A stretch of DNA of 64,000 bases. Source: Cryomorphaceae bacterium. Lineage in GTDB: Bacteria; Bacteroidota; Bacteroidia; Flavobacteriales; Schleiferiaceae. Positions 44,020 to 52,875 of this stretch are shown here, piece by piece. Numbering within the stretch: position 1 is the first letter of the stretch; each line of letters opens with the position of its first letter. Below the pieces are notes generated by a model. The model was not told the DNA's origin, made no database searches, and saw nothing but the letters and a program-made list of their open reading frames with translations. Where the stretch lies: contig JAFIEY010000030.1 of the NCBI GenBank assembly GCA_020832345.1, forward strand, positions 1-64,000, written 5' to 3'. The position numbers and the translations under genes were made by a program.

Positions 44020-47000
44020 ATGCAAACGCGATCAACACTTATAAAAACAATTAGCACACTAATTGTTTTAGCTGTTACCCTTCCAGCGGCTTTTGGTCAA
44101 AACCCATTTGCCCCTGCGTTAGATTTTAATGTGTTTCTTGAAAAGGACGCAATTTTATCCACAAATGAATCCGAAGGTCCCATCGCCATCGGTCGTGATT
44201 TAACGCTGGCAGGCAGTTATGTTGTCGCTGCTCACAGTGCCGGCACCTTTTCCGTTGGTGGCAACAACATCGGATTATTGGTTGACGGTCAAGTTCATTA
44301 CCAAAGTGGAAATGGTCTTCAAGTTAACCAAAATGGATATGTGAAAATTGGCACTGGCGGTGGCTCTACAGTATGGTATTACGATCAAAACAATGCCGCA
44401 TCACCAATAAGAATTACCCCAACTCCCAATTACAATTCCTCACCGCGGATAATGCTTCAGGCCAATTCAAATCAATTAAATGTTGGGGTAAACAACAATC
44501 CGGTAATCGAATCCGGATTGATCGATTTTGCCGCTGCTTTTCAACTACTGCAAAGCTCTTCGCAAAATATTGCGCAAAATACACACAATGCAAATTTGAC
44601 CAACGCAAACGGAAATCCAATCCCAAATAACAATTTCCCAAATCAGGTGAAAATCGACCTATCTAATGGTGTAAATTATTTGAATATTTCGGGAAGCGAT
44701 TTAAACAGCATTCAGGTTTTTACCTATAATCAACAACCCAACGCTTCGAGAATTCTGGTCATCAACGTCGATGCGCCCGGAACTTTTAATTGGAATGTCT
44801 GGAATCAAGCGGGCATTGGATTTCAACAAAGCAAGTACATTCTCTATAATTTCCACAATACTACACAACTAAATATTGTTGGAAACTCCACAATTTCGGG
44901 TTCTATTATGGCCCCTTATGCAGATATTGTGAAAACAGCAAATCAATCTAACATTCAAGGACAGATCATTGGGAAATCATTACACCACTCAGGTGGCGAA
45001 ATGCATTATGCTATTTTTTCCGGAAACATCCCCGGATCCGGCGCAACACCAACACCTCCACCTTCAGGCGTAAAACCCACCGCCGATTTCAAAATCAACA
45101 ACGACATCCAATGTTTGGACGGAAATAGTTTTGTTTTTGACAATAAAACGAAAGCACTGGATTGCATCGATTTGAATGTCACAACGCACAATACGCCCCA
45201 AGATGCTGAGAACAAATTTAATGACTTATATTTTTCCGCAGAAGGTCGCAGTGGAAACAATGCACTGAACGGAACTTTTGAATTGGACATTCACAATGTT
45301 TCTCCTTATAACGTACTTGTCGATCAGCAATTTGTTTGGCAAAATGGTGTTGACAAACCCTTTAGTATCGTTTACGACCCCACCGCAAACGGAGATGACA
45401 AATTTGTGTTTACCATCGGTGATCCAAATATTGGGGTCGGTGTTCGGGTGCTCAAACTCGATCCGGTAGCTGCGGGGTATCCCAACGATATCAATGGTTT
45501 TTTGCTGTACGCTCGTATCGCCGAAAATACCACATTACTTATTACCGACGTTGAGGTAAATGGAATACCGGTAAATACAGATTTTGGCGAAATCAATCCA
45601 CCAAAATCTAAAACCGTAAACCATATTTTTAGTGGAAACGCCCTGGACAATGGAATAAACATAACCGGGAAAGTTCGTCTTGCCTGGACAGGAAATATTC
45701 CGCAAAACTCCAACATGAACTTCAATTTTAAAATGGGTAACATAGACTGTATTCCAGCAGAAGTTCACCAGGCGAGTGCACCCATTAGTTATGAATGGGA
45801 TTTTGGCGACAATACCACCAGCACACAAATGAATCCTACCAAAACATATTCAAACGCCGGCACTTATGATGTCCGTCTTATTGGAGAAAACACCTACGGA
45901 AAAGACACCTTAATCAAGCAGGTTACAGTCATTGACCCAATCCTTACAACCCCAACTCAATCCACCATAGCCGATGGTTCCGGATATATTACCAAACAAG
46001 CCTTAATCGCAGATAGCGCGAATTATTCTGCTGTACACTGGGAGTTGGTTGACAGCGCCAATAACCTTTTCCCAAATCAGTATAAGGTTGACTTTACTTT
46101 TACAGTAAGTGGATTTTTTCAAGTCATCGCACACCTTACAGATACCAATGGTTGCACCAGCACAGCTAATGTTAATTTCAGTATCGCTTCGGAAGATGTG
46201 AGTTCTGGTTATGACGGAGCCATCGAGAGTGAAAGTCTGGGAGACGCTGTTTCTAAAGTCTATGTGAATAGGAAAATTAAAAGCGAACCCACTTTATTCA
46301 ACAAATCAGATGCCCTCATTTTCAAAAAATGGACGCTAAAATCGGGAACATCAACTCAAAATCTGGCGCAAATGTTCCCCACACAAATGATTCCTGGGGA
46401 TGTGGCACATATCACTTCACCTACTGATATTCTAGACTATACCATTGCACACGAAGTGTTAAGTGTCGATTTTTCTGTACAGGGAAAAACGCAAGGTGTT
46501 GTCTTAGGCGTCAAAACACTAGATCGGGTTTACAACCACACCAAAGCATCTTGTGACAGATTGCGCGGCGCAGAAATCCTCCTGGTGAAGGAAGTCAATG
46601 TAAATGGTTATGACCTACTGATGCAGGTGATGCGCCAAAGAAACGGTGAAATTGAATACGCCATTTCCTTTGCCATTGGTAAAAACAACAACGACACTGA
46701 ATACACACTGCAATCGGGTTGGTTTGTAAATCATTACACAGCTTCTAATGAGGTTTACAACTTTCAGGTTTGGACGGTTTTACCCGAACATACCATTAAA
46801 CTAACCGAGGATATTTTCAATAACCTGAATGATTTCCTTCCCGTATCACAAAGTGAAAGTCCAAAAATACCTTTGTCGTATGTATCCAAAATCAGTCGGG
46901 CTCGTGAAAACTTAATTTTAAAGTTGCACAGTGTGGCGCCTGAAAACCATATTGAAATTACCATGGAAGAAAATTTCAGTGAAACCAATGGGTATTCGCA

Positions 47001-47892
47001 GAGATATAACCCAATGACTTCAAACTACGAACAAACCTTTACACTCAATGTAAAAGATGGATATGAGTACGATGGGTTAATCAAGGTGAATGGGGATATT
47101 CAGGATGCGTTTTACCATGCAGATGGAAACTGGGGATTGGACTTCGACAAGGACTACACCGTCATTGAGCAATATACAGTTTCCAATGATTTTGAGCGGA
47201 TTTATGAAGATGATGAATTGCCGATTCATCGAAATGTGACCTTGCGCATGCATACCGATTACGATTACATCACCCTTTACAAATCATTACTTCCCGGAAA
47301 CCTCCCTGCAGATTACTCCGAGTATGGGTATGTTTCATTTAAAGCTACGGGCAGTGGTTTGATGGATATCGGACTGGTGAAGTCCTCCATCACCGATTGG
47401 AAAAAACAGTATAAGGCAACTTTGAACATTAGAGATTTCGAACAGACCTATTACATTCCGTTTTCACATTTCCAATCCTCAGGGCCAAAAACCCCGATGA
47501 GTGCAGATGATTTAACCCTATTGACCTTTACCTTCCTGGCGACGGAAGCGGGCACCAACAACTTGGATCTCAATATCCGTGATGTTAAATTCACCAAATA
47601 TGCGCCACCCGGCTATGAGGATTTGTTGAACACAATGACGGATGAATTTTATGTGTATCCCAATCCGTCAAACGGTGCATTCAACTGTTTGCTTTACAGT
47701 GAAACCAAAACCGAGGTGAACATTGTAATTAGAGACATCACCGGAGTAGTTGTACATACTGAAAAAGCCAATATCATTGAAGGTAGAAATGAATTCAACT
47801 TTGACCTTAATGTTAGATATAGCACCATGCTGTTTATGCACATCTATAACGAAGAAACTGATTTTGGGACTTCTAAATTAATCGTCAAGTAA
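44020..47892 (+). CDS. Large secreted choice-of-anchor-A/PKD protein with T9SS type A signal
   Basis: 1290 residues from ATG 44020, giving signal peptide MQTRSTLIKTISTLIVLAV.. to FGQ; a GTG 13 codons upstream is less likely. Residues about 25-330 form a choice-of-anchor-A domain (FNVFLEKDAILSTNESEGPIA, GNSTISGSIMAPYADIV, GQIIGKSL). A PKD-type domain lies at about 585-640 (YEWDFGDNTTSTQMNPTKTYSNAGTYDV). Residues about 700-1200 are long beta-rich stretches with no motif I know. The last 80 residues are a type A sorting domain (FYVYPNPSNGAFNCL, ending SKLIVK). It is a surface or secreted, adhesin-like protein. A strong intrinsic terminator follows 27 nt after the stop. Confidence 0.85.
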   Translation: MQTRSTLIKTISTLIVLAVTLPAAFGQNPFAPALDFNVFLEKDAILSTNESEGPIAIGRDLTLAGSYVVAAHSAGTFSVGGNNIGLLVDGQVHYQSGNGLQVNQNGYVKIGTGGGSTVWYYDQNNAASPIRITPTPNYNSSPRIMLQANSNQLNVGVNNNPVIESGLIDFAAAFQLLQSSSQNIAQNTHNANLTNANGNPIPNNNFPNQVKIDLSNGVNYLNISGSDLNSIQVFTYNQQPNASRILVINVDAPGTFNWNVWNQAGIGFQQSKYILYNFHNTTQLNIVGNSTISGSIMAPYADIVKTANQSNIQGQIIGKSLHHSGGEMHYAIFSGNIPGSGATPTPPPSGVKPTADFKINNDIQCLDGNSFVFDNKTKALDCIDLNVTTHNTPQDAENKFNDLYFSAEGRSGNNALNGTFELDIHNVSPYNVLVDQQFVWQNGVDKPFSIVYDPTANGDDKFVFTIGDPNIGVGVRVLKLDPVAAGYPNDINGFLLYARIAENTTLLITDVEVNGIPVNTDFGEINPPKSKTVNHIFSGNALDNGINITGKVRLAWTGNIPQNSNMNFNFKMGNIDCIPAEVHQASAPISYEWDFGDNTTSTQMNPTKTYSNAGTYDVRLIGENTYGKDTLIKQVTVIDPILTTPTQSTIADGSGYITKQALIADSANYSAVHWELVDSANNLFPNQYKVDFTFTVSGFFQVIAHLTDTNGCTSTANVNFSIASEDVSSGYDGAIESESLGDAVSKVYVNRKIKSEPTLFNKSDALIFKKWTLKSGTSTQNLAQMFPTQMIPGDVAHITSPTDILDYTIAHEVLSVDFSVQGKTQGVVLGVKTLDRVYNHTKASCDRLRGAEILLVKEVNVNGYDLLMQVMRQRNGEIEYAISFAIGKNNNDTEYTLQSGWFVNHYTASNEVYNFQVWTVLPEHTIKLTEDIFNNLNDFLPVSQSESPKIPLSYVSKISRARENLILKLHSVAPENHIEITMEENFSETNGYSQRYNPMTSNYEQTFTLNVKDGYEYDGLIKVNGDIQDAFYHADGNWGLDFDKDYTVIEQYTVSNDFERIYEDDELPIHRNVTLRMHTDYDYITLYKSLLPGNLPADYSEYGYVSFKATGSGLMDIGLVKSSITDWKKQYKATLNIRDFEQTYYIPFSHFQSSGPKTPMSADDLTLLTFTFLATEAGTNNLDLNIRDVKFTKYAPPGYEDLLNTMTDEFYVYPNPSNGAFNCLLYSETKTEVNIVIRDITGVVVHTEKANIIEGRNEFNFDLNVRYSTMLFMHIYNEETDFGTSKLIVK

Positions 47893-47918
47893 ATTAATTT
47901 TGATCCACTTGGAATTTT

Positions 47919-47955
47919 AAGCATCTCAAGCCACCGTGTTTGAGGTGCTTTTTTT
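47919..47955 (+). terminator. Intrinsic terminator of the choice-of-anchor-A gene
   Basis: AAGCATCTCAA pairs with TTGAGGTGCTT (11 bp, one GU) around a 10-nt loop and is followed by a run of seven T. A 55-bp repeat is inserted in the T-run. Confidence 0.88.
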
Positions 47956-48009
47956 CGTCTGCTCCAAAAAGTCCCTTTCTGCCAAAATCTTCCTTTTTGG
48001 AGTGGACTC
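47955..48009 (-). repeat. 55-bp short MITE-like copy inserted in a terminator U-tract
   Basis: Starts TCGTCTGCTCCAAAAAG and ends CTTTTTGGAGTGGACTC; internal junction as in the other short copies. TTTTTT lies on both sides (47949-47954 and 48010-48015), which is what insertion with a 6-bp duplication into the terminator T-run would leave. Confidence 0.85.
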
Positions 48010-48098
48010 TTTTTTTAAAGATAAAGTCCAAAAATTCAAGTGAATGATACCAAAACATCCAATTGTAAATTGCGTTACAATGACAAACAACATTAACC

Positions 48099-49205
48099 AT
48101 GTCTTATAAAAACTTCCTTTTTAGTCTGTTGGTGATATTTTCTTCTTGCAAAAGCGACGACGACAAGACACCTTTGGAAACCAGTGACCTTCGATTAGAG
48201 GAATTGCTGGTTGGTTTGGAGAATCCATGGGGCATCTGCGCCTTAGATTCTAAACGCTTACTTTTCACAGAACGAAACGGAAAGATTTGGATTTATCACC
48301 TCGATGAAAAAACCAAAACCGAAGTAACCGGCGGACCTAATGTGGTAAATATGGGGCAAGGTGGACTCCTGGATGTAAAGCCCCACCCGGATTTTGAGAC
48401 CAATGGTTATCTGTATTTTACTTATGCTGCCGGCACGCCAAACCAAACCAATACCGCAGTTGGTCGAGGGGTTTTACAAGGAAACAATTTATCCAATTTT
48501 CAACAAATATTTCAGGCCCTTCCACTCAGCAGTTCAGGTGCACATTTCGGATCAAGATTACTTTTTGACGACGAGGGATTTCTGTATGTAAGTGTTGGGG
48601 ACAGAGGTAATGCCCAATGGGCACAAGATTCGAGCAATCACGCCGGGAAGTTATTGCGGCTAAACGACGATGGCACAACTCCGGCATCCAATCCATTTGT
48701 GGGACAAAACGGTTTTGCACCGGAAATTTTCACCATGGGAAACAGGAATATTCAGGGCATGGACATCCATCCGCAAACCCGAGTCATCTACACCCATGAA
48801 CACGGTCCTCAAGGCGGTGATGAAATGAATAGAATGCAGGCCGGCAAAAATTACGGTTGGCCATTGGTAACCCACGGGGTCAATTACAATGGCACGCCCA
48901 TTACCCCAGACACAACCCTACCCGGATACGAAGACCCAATTCACCACTGGACGCCTTCGGTAGCCCCTTGTGGAATGGCATTTGTACAATCGCCGTTTTC
49001 CATGCCCAACGGAGAAAATTTATTGGTTGGAACATTGGCAGCACAACATATTAAAGGAGTGCGATTGGAAAGTTCCGGCGTATTGTCCACTCATCGATAT
49101 TTTGAAGGGGCAGGTAGATTTCGGGAAATTTTGTTTGTAAACGGTCGGTGCTTTATTATTGCTGAAAATCCCGGGAAGCTATACGAACTAAAAGAGATCA
49201 AATAA
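48099..49205 (+). CDS. PQQ-dependent aldose sugar dehydrogenase-like lipoprotein
   Basis: 368 residues. MSYKNFLFSLLVIFSSC is a lipoprotein signal with Cys17. The rest is the six-bladed beta-propeller of the glucose/sorbosone dehydrogenase (YliI/Asd) family: LENPWGICALDSKRLLFTERNGKI, MGQGGLLDVKPHPDF, SSSGAHFGSRLLFDDEGFLYVSVGDRG (His as likely catalytic base), GNRNIQGMDIHP, EHGPQGGDEMNRMQAGKNYGWP. It would oxidise aldoses in the periplasm with PQQ as cofactor, passing electrons to the respiratory chain. No PQQ synthesis genes are in the window. The next gene starts 35 nt later and could be cotranscribed. Confidence 0.88.
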   Translation: MSYKNFLFSLLVIFSSCKSDDDKTPLETSDLRLEELLVGLENPWGICALDSKRLLFTERNGKIWIYHLDEKTKTEVTGGPNVVNMGQGGLLDVKPHPDFETNGYLYFTYAAGTPNQTNTAVGRGVLQGNNLSNFQQIFQALPLSSSGAHFGSRLLFDDEGFLYVSVGDRGNAQWAQDSSNHAGKLLRLNDDGTTPASNPFVGQNGFAPEIFTMGNRNIQGMDIHPQTRVIYTHEHGPQGGDEMNRMQAGKNYGWPLVTHGVNYNGTPITPDTTLPGYEDPIHHWTPSVAPCGMAFVQSPFSMPNGENLLVGTLAAQHIKGVRLESSGVLSTHRYFEGAGRFREILFVNGRCFIIAENPGKLYELKEIK

Positions 49206-49240
49206 ACGACGAACCAAAAGCTGTAAAAAAATCACGAAAA

Positions 49241-50200
49241 ATGCCTTTAACCCGATATCTGTTTTCCATTTTATTTTTTGTAATACCCCTGTTTTCGCCG
49301 GTTGGCTTTGGACAAAATCCTAATCTGGAGTCCGGCCAAGGGTTTGTTGAAGTTGAAGGTGGTCGAATGTGGTACCGGATCATTGGTTCGGGTGAAGAGA
49401 CGCCCTTAATCATGATGCATGGCGGCCCGGGAGGCACAAGCTTCGGGCTTTTTTCCCTTGGGGATTTGAGCACAGATCGACCACTGATTTATTTCGATCA
49501 ATTAGGCGGTGGCCGATCAGATCATCATCGTGACACGACACTGCTCACGGTAGATCATTTCGTGGAGCAGGTTTTTGCTCTTGTCCACCACCTCAAATTA
49601 AATACCTTTTATCTATACGGACATTCATGGGGAACAACACTTGCCCTTGAATATTATTTGAAATATCCCGAAGGCGTCCAAGGCATTGTGTTTAATAGTC
49701 CATATTTCAACACGGGTGAGTGGATTGCCGATGCTGATACCCTTATTCTGGCTTTACACGATACCATACAGGACATCATTCGAGATTATTCAGCACGCGA
49801 AGATTACGACAACAATATGTTCCGCTTTGCCGAGAGTGTTTACCTCAAAAATTATGGACGACGAGGCGAAAGAGTTTCCACAAAATGGGATATGAATTAC
49901 AAACCCGGAAATGGATTCATCTATACGTATATGTGGGGACAAACAGAATTTACCGCCACCGGAAAATTAAAAAATTACAATCGGTCTAAAGCCTTAGAAA
50001 GTCTGGAGATTCCCTGTCTATTTATCACTGGGGAATACGATGAAGCCAGACCTGCTACGGTAAAAAGGCAAGCCGAGCGGGCACCAAAAGGCGAATTCGC
50101 CATCGTTCCCAATGCCGGTCATGCCACCATGCATGACAACAATGAAGAAAACATCAATCTGATTCGCAGGTTTTTACATAAAATTGAAGAAAAACCATAA
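49241..50200 (+). CDS. Exported prolyl-aminopeptidase-like alpha/beta hydrolase (S33)
   Basis: 319 residues with signal peptide MPLTRYLFSILFFVIPLF.. to GFGQ, so it acts outside the cytoplasm, unlike most proline iminopeptidases. Motifs: oxyanion loop MMHGGPGGT (HGGPG is typical of S33 prolyl aminopeptidases), YFDQLGGGRSD, nucleophile elbow GHSWGTTLALEYY with Ser, acid GEYDEARP and base NAGHATMHD. It would release N-terminal proline or a similar residue from peptides. It lies just after the sugar dehydrogenase on the same strand and converges with the next gene (3 bp between stops). Confidence 0.88.
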   Translation: MPLTRYLFSILFFVIPLFSPVGFGQNPNLESGQGFVEVEGGRMWYRIIGSGEETPLIMMHGGPGGTSFGLFSLGDLSTDRPLIYFDQLGGGRSDHHRDTTLLTVDHFVEQVFALVHHLKLNTFYLYGHSWGTTLALEYYLKYPEGVQGIVFNSPYFNTGEWIADADTLILALHDTIQDIIRDYSAREDYDNNMFRFAESVYLKNYGRRGERVSTKWDMNYKPGNGFIYTYMWGQTEFTATGKLKNYNRSKALESLEIPCLFITGEYDEARPATVKRQAERAPKGEFAIVPNAGHATMHDNNEENINLIRRFLHKIEEKP

Positions 50201-50203
50201 TCT

Positions 50204-51031
50204 TCAATAAAACCTGAAGGCCACTCCAAACTGCAGCGCGTGACCAAACCAATCAGTACGCTCCCCACTATTCATTACTGCGTCGTTTTCCGGCGCACCA
50301 TTAAAAATAGAATGCCCGGAAAACTTAAGATATTCAACGGAAAAAGTAATTTCATTATACTCAATAGAAATTGCGGCTAACCAACCAAAAATGGAAGTAT
50401 AGCTACGCATTCGTCCATCCTGAATTCCGTTGAAAAATACATAATCGTCGTATTGCAAACCGCTTTCTAATTCCATGGCTGTTGTCACGGTAACTTCCGA
50501 TTGGCCTCGGGGACTCATTAATGAATTTACAAAGCCGCCAACGTAAAAATTCACTGCACCAACATCACCGGCTTGTGTGTTGTAACTAAAAGGAATGGAA
50601 TACCCCCCACCAAAGGAAATAGGAACGCCAAAATATTTTGCCCATGCACTGACCTCTACAACGCCAACTTCGTGTGTAAAAAGACGATCGTAACCAAAAA
50701 ACTGTTCCTGAAATCCGATGTTTGTGCGTATAAACCAATTTTCATTAAAAAACAATCGCATTCCAAAATTCAGGGCGTACATCCTGCTGTAAGAAGGCGT
50801 AAAAGTCGATTCACCCTCCGTTGTGATTGGGGCAAATTCATTGGTAAAACCCATATTTCTCGTCATTATAGAATTGGGTATATTTCCATTTTCCTGCTTT
50901 GCCACACCATAAGTGAAAGTAGCCTCCTTTTCAATAATTCCCCACCTGATTTTTTGCGCTTGCAACTTAGAGGCCGACAAAGATGCCAAGACCACCAAAC
51001 ACAAAAGTGAGCAATTAAAATGATTGTTCAT
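50204..51031 (-). CDS. Predicted outer-membrane beta-barrel protein, function unknown
   Basis: 275 residues with signal peptide MNNHFNCSLLCLVVLASLSA.. to LQAQ. The remainder alternates aromatic/hydrophobic and polar residues (YALNFGMRLFFNENWFIRTNIGFQEQFF, ITFSVEYLKFSGHSIF) and ends ALQFGVAFRFY with a terminal aromatic, as in OmpA/porin-like barrels of about 10-12 strands. No known family is recognised. It is 59 bp downstream of the M20 peptidase gene and may be transcribed with it. Confidence 0.75.
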   Translation of the reverse strand: MNNHFNCSLLCLVVLASLSASKLQAQKIRWGIIEKEATFTYGVAKQENGNIPNSIMTRNMGFTNEFAPITTEGESTFTPSYSRMYALNFGMRLFFNENWFIRTNIGFQEQFFGYDRLFTHEVGVVEVSAWAKYFGVPISFGGGYSIPFSYNTQAGDVGAVNFYVGGFVNSLMSPRGQSEVTVTTAMELESGLQYDDYVFFNGIQDGRMRSYTSIFGWLAAISIEYNEITFSVEYLKFSGHSIFNGAPENDAVMNSGERTDWFGHALQFGVAFRFY

Positions 51032-51090
51032 GGAAAATTGAATTTGAGACCGGGAAAAGGTTTTAATTATTCGTGGGTATTGATAAACGA

Positions 51091-52578
51091 TTAATCCTTC
51101 TCAACATTGCAAAAATTAAATATAAAACGTTGATAAAATCCGATTCCTTCTAAAAAGCTTTCAATGGAAAGTCGCTCGTTATTCCCATGAATGCGGGGTA
51201 AATCATCCGGAGCCAAACGAAAAGGCATAAATCTATAAACATTAGGTGTTAACGACTCAAAATGCCGGGCATCCGTTGCAGCCAAAACCAAATAAGGTGC
51301 GGGCACAACATCATTAAAATGCGCGGATATAGTCTGCACCAAAATCTTAAAGGCCTCGCTATCTATGGGAGAAGGGTTGGAGGCTTTGGAATACATACTG
51401 CCCTCAGATTGATGAACCGCTACCCTTTCGTCGCCGATTAAATCATTGAGGTATTCAATACATCTTTCTGCATCCCAACCGGGCAAAAGTCTGAGATTTA
51501 AATTAGCTTTGGCAAACGTGGGTACGACATTGTCCTTTACTCCAGATTTTATGATGGTGGGTACAACCGTAGTGGAGACCAATGCGCGTGAAGCTGCCTT
51601 TTTCTCGTAAGTATTTCTAATTAAAGGAGAAAATACCCTGCGATTGGCAAAAGCCATTTTCTGCAAAAAAGGCATTTCCGGCCCCAAATAATCCATAAAT
51701 CCGTGGATGGGGTCAGATATTTCAAAAGGAAAACCCTTTTGCGTCACTTGTCGAATGGCATTTCCGAGGATGTCAATGGCGGTTTCTCGTTCGGGCATAG
51801 ACGAATGTCCACCCTCAATACTGACCGATAGTTCAAGATTTAGATATCCCTTTTCGGAAGTGCCGATGAGCGCAACCGCCTTATCCACGCCGGGCACCAA
51901 TTGATTGGCGATTACTCCGCCCTCATCGAGGACCATGGCCGGGGAAATATTTTGTTCCCCGAGTATTTCACTAAAGGCCATACCGCCTTCATCTCCGCCA
52001 ATTTCCTCATCGTGGCCAAAACACACAATGACGGTACGGTCTAGCTGAACATTGGAAGCAAACATAGACTCCAAAGCCTCCAACATAGCGATGACCTGTC
52101 CCTTATCGTCGAGCGTACCCCTACCATAAATAAATCCATCGCGAACATTTCCCGAAAATGGTGGTTCATCCCAAACCTCTAAATTTCCATCCACAGGAAC
52201 AACATCGATATGACCCAAAAGCACCAATGGCGGCAATCCTGGGTTCTCACCAAAAATCCACAACATGGTTCCATAAGAATTTACCATTTGCAAAGTTCCG
52301 CGAGAAAAAGTGGCGGGATAAGCCCCTTGAATATAGCGAATTGCCGCACCAAATGCTGCGGTATCCCGCATGGCCGGTTTATGTGAGATGGTGGGGAATT
52401 GAATAAATTTGGAAAGATGAGATATGGCCGAGACAGAATCTACCCCAAACATACTCGATTCAAAACCATCAGGTTGACGAGCAAAAGGAATCTTATCGGA
52501 TATGGTATTAAAGAATAGGTATCCGACAAAAATGAAAATCAATAAAAAAAATGGGAGTAGGAACTTTTTCAACATCAC
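51091..52578 (-). CDS. M20 metallopeptidase, membrane-anchored (PM20D1-like)
   Basis: 495 residues. One N-terminal hydrophobic segment (about 4-24, KFLLPFFLLIFIFVGYLFF) acts as an uncleaved anchor or signal, so the enzyme faces the periplasm. Di-zinc M20 motifs: VVLLGHIDVVPV (His), YGRGTLDDKG (bridging Asp), CFGHDEEIGGDEG (Glu base and ligand), and a late ATDARHFE (His). The lid/dimerisation domain lies at about 235-360. Closest in pattern to carboxypeptidase S/PM20D1 proteins, which cleave or form N-acyl amino acids or short peptides. Substrate not determined. Confidence 0.9.
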   Translation of the reverse strand: MMLKKFLLPFFLLIFIFVGYLFFNTISDKIPFARQPDGFESSMFGVDSVSAISHLSKFIQFPTISHKPAMRDTAAFGAAIRYIQGAYPATFSRGTLQMVNSYGTMLWIFGENPGLPPLVLLGHIDVVPVDGNLEVWDEPPFSGNVRDGFIYGRGTLDDKGQVIAMLEALESMFASNVQLDRTVIVCFGHDEEIGGDEGGMAFSEILGEQNISPAMVLDEGGVIANQLVPGVDKAVALIGTSEKGYLNLELSVSIEGGHSSMPERETAIDILGNAIRQVTQKGFPFEISDPIHGFMDYLGPEMPFLQKMAFANRRVFSPLIRNTYEKKAASRALVSTTVVPTIIKSGVKDNVVPTFAKANLNLRLLPGWDAERCIEYLNDLIGDERVAVHQSEGSMYSKASNPSPIDSEAFKILVQTISAHFNDVVPAPYLVLAATDARHFESLTPNVYRFMPFRLAPDDLPRIHGNNERLSIESFLEGIGFYQRFIFNFCNVEKD

Positions 52579-52645
52579 AGTGCAAAATAATTAACCACAC
52601 AAAACAAATACGGGAATTAACAGAATGGTGGTCATTATTTTAGCT

Positions 52646-52813
52646 CTATCTGGAAACGTAAATCGCCATCAAAATAATTAGAAACAAAACCACCAGAACG
52701 ACGAATATTTGAACCTTAAGTTTTTTTCTGTCAGCTCCTGATCTTTTTCGTTTTTTGCGAACCCTCTGAATCATTCTGTGCCGAGCTCGAACGCGATCTC
52801 TTCGATGTGGCAT
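52646..52813 (-). CDS. 55-residue basic single-pass membrane protein
   Basis: A short gene easily missed by length cut-offs. ATG at 52813, TAG at 52646. Residues 1-34 are extremely basic (MPHRRDRVRARHRMIQRVRK, then KRKRSGADRKKLK); residues 35-52 (IFVVLVVLFLIILMAIYV) are one membrane helix, ending SR*. By the positive-inside rule the basic arm would face the cytoplasm, where it might bind DNA, RNA or membrane phospholipid. It lies 62 bp downstream of ddl on the same strand and may be cotranscribed with it. I know no family; coding status is inferred from composition and position. Confidence 0.6.
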   Translation of the reverse strand: MPHRRDRVRARHRMIQRVRKKRKRSGADRKKLKVQIFVVLVVLFLIILMAIYVSR

Positions 52814-52875
52814 AATAGTGTTGGTTGAATTAAGGGGTTAAAGGTAGAAAAAAAAATCTCCGTCCGCAAATATTA

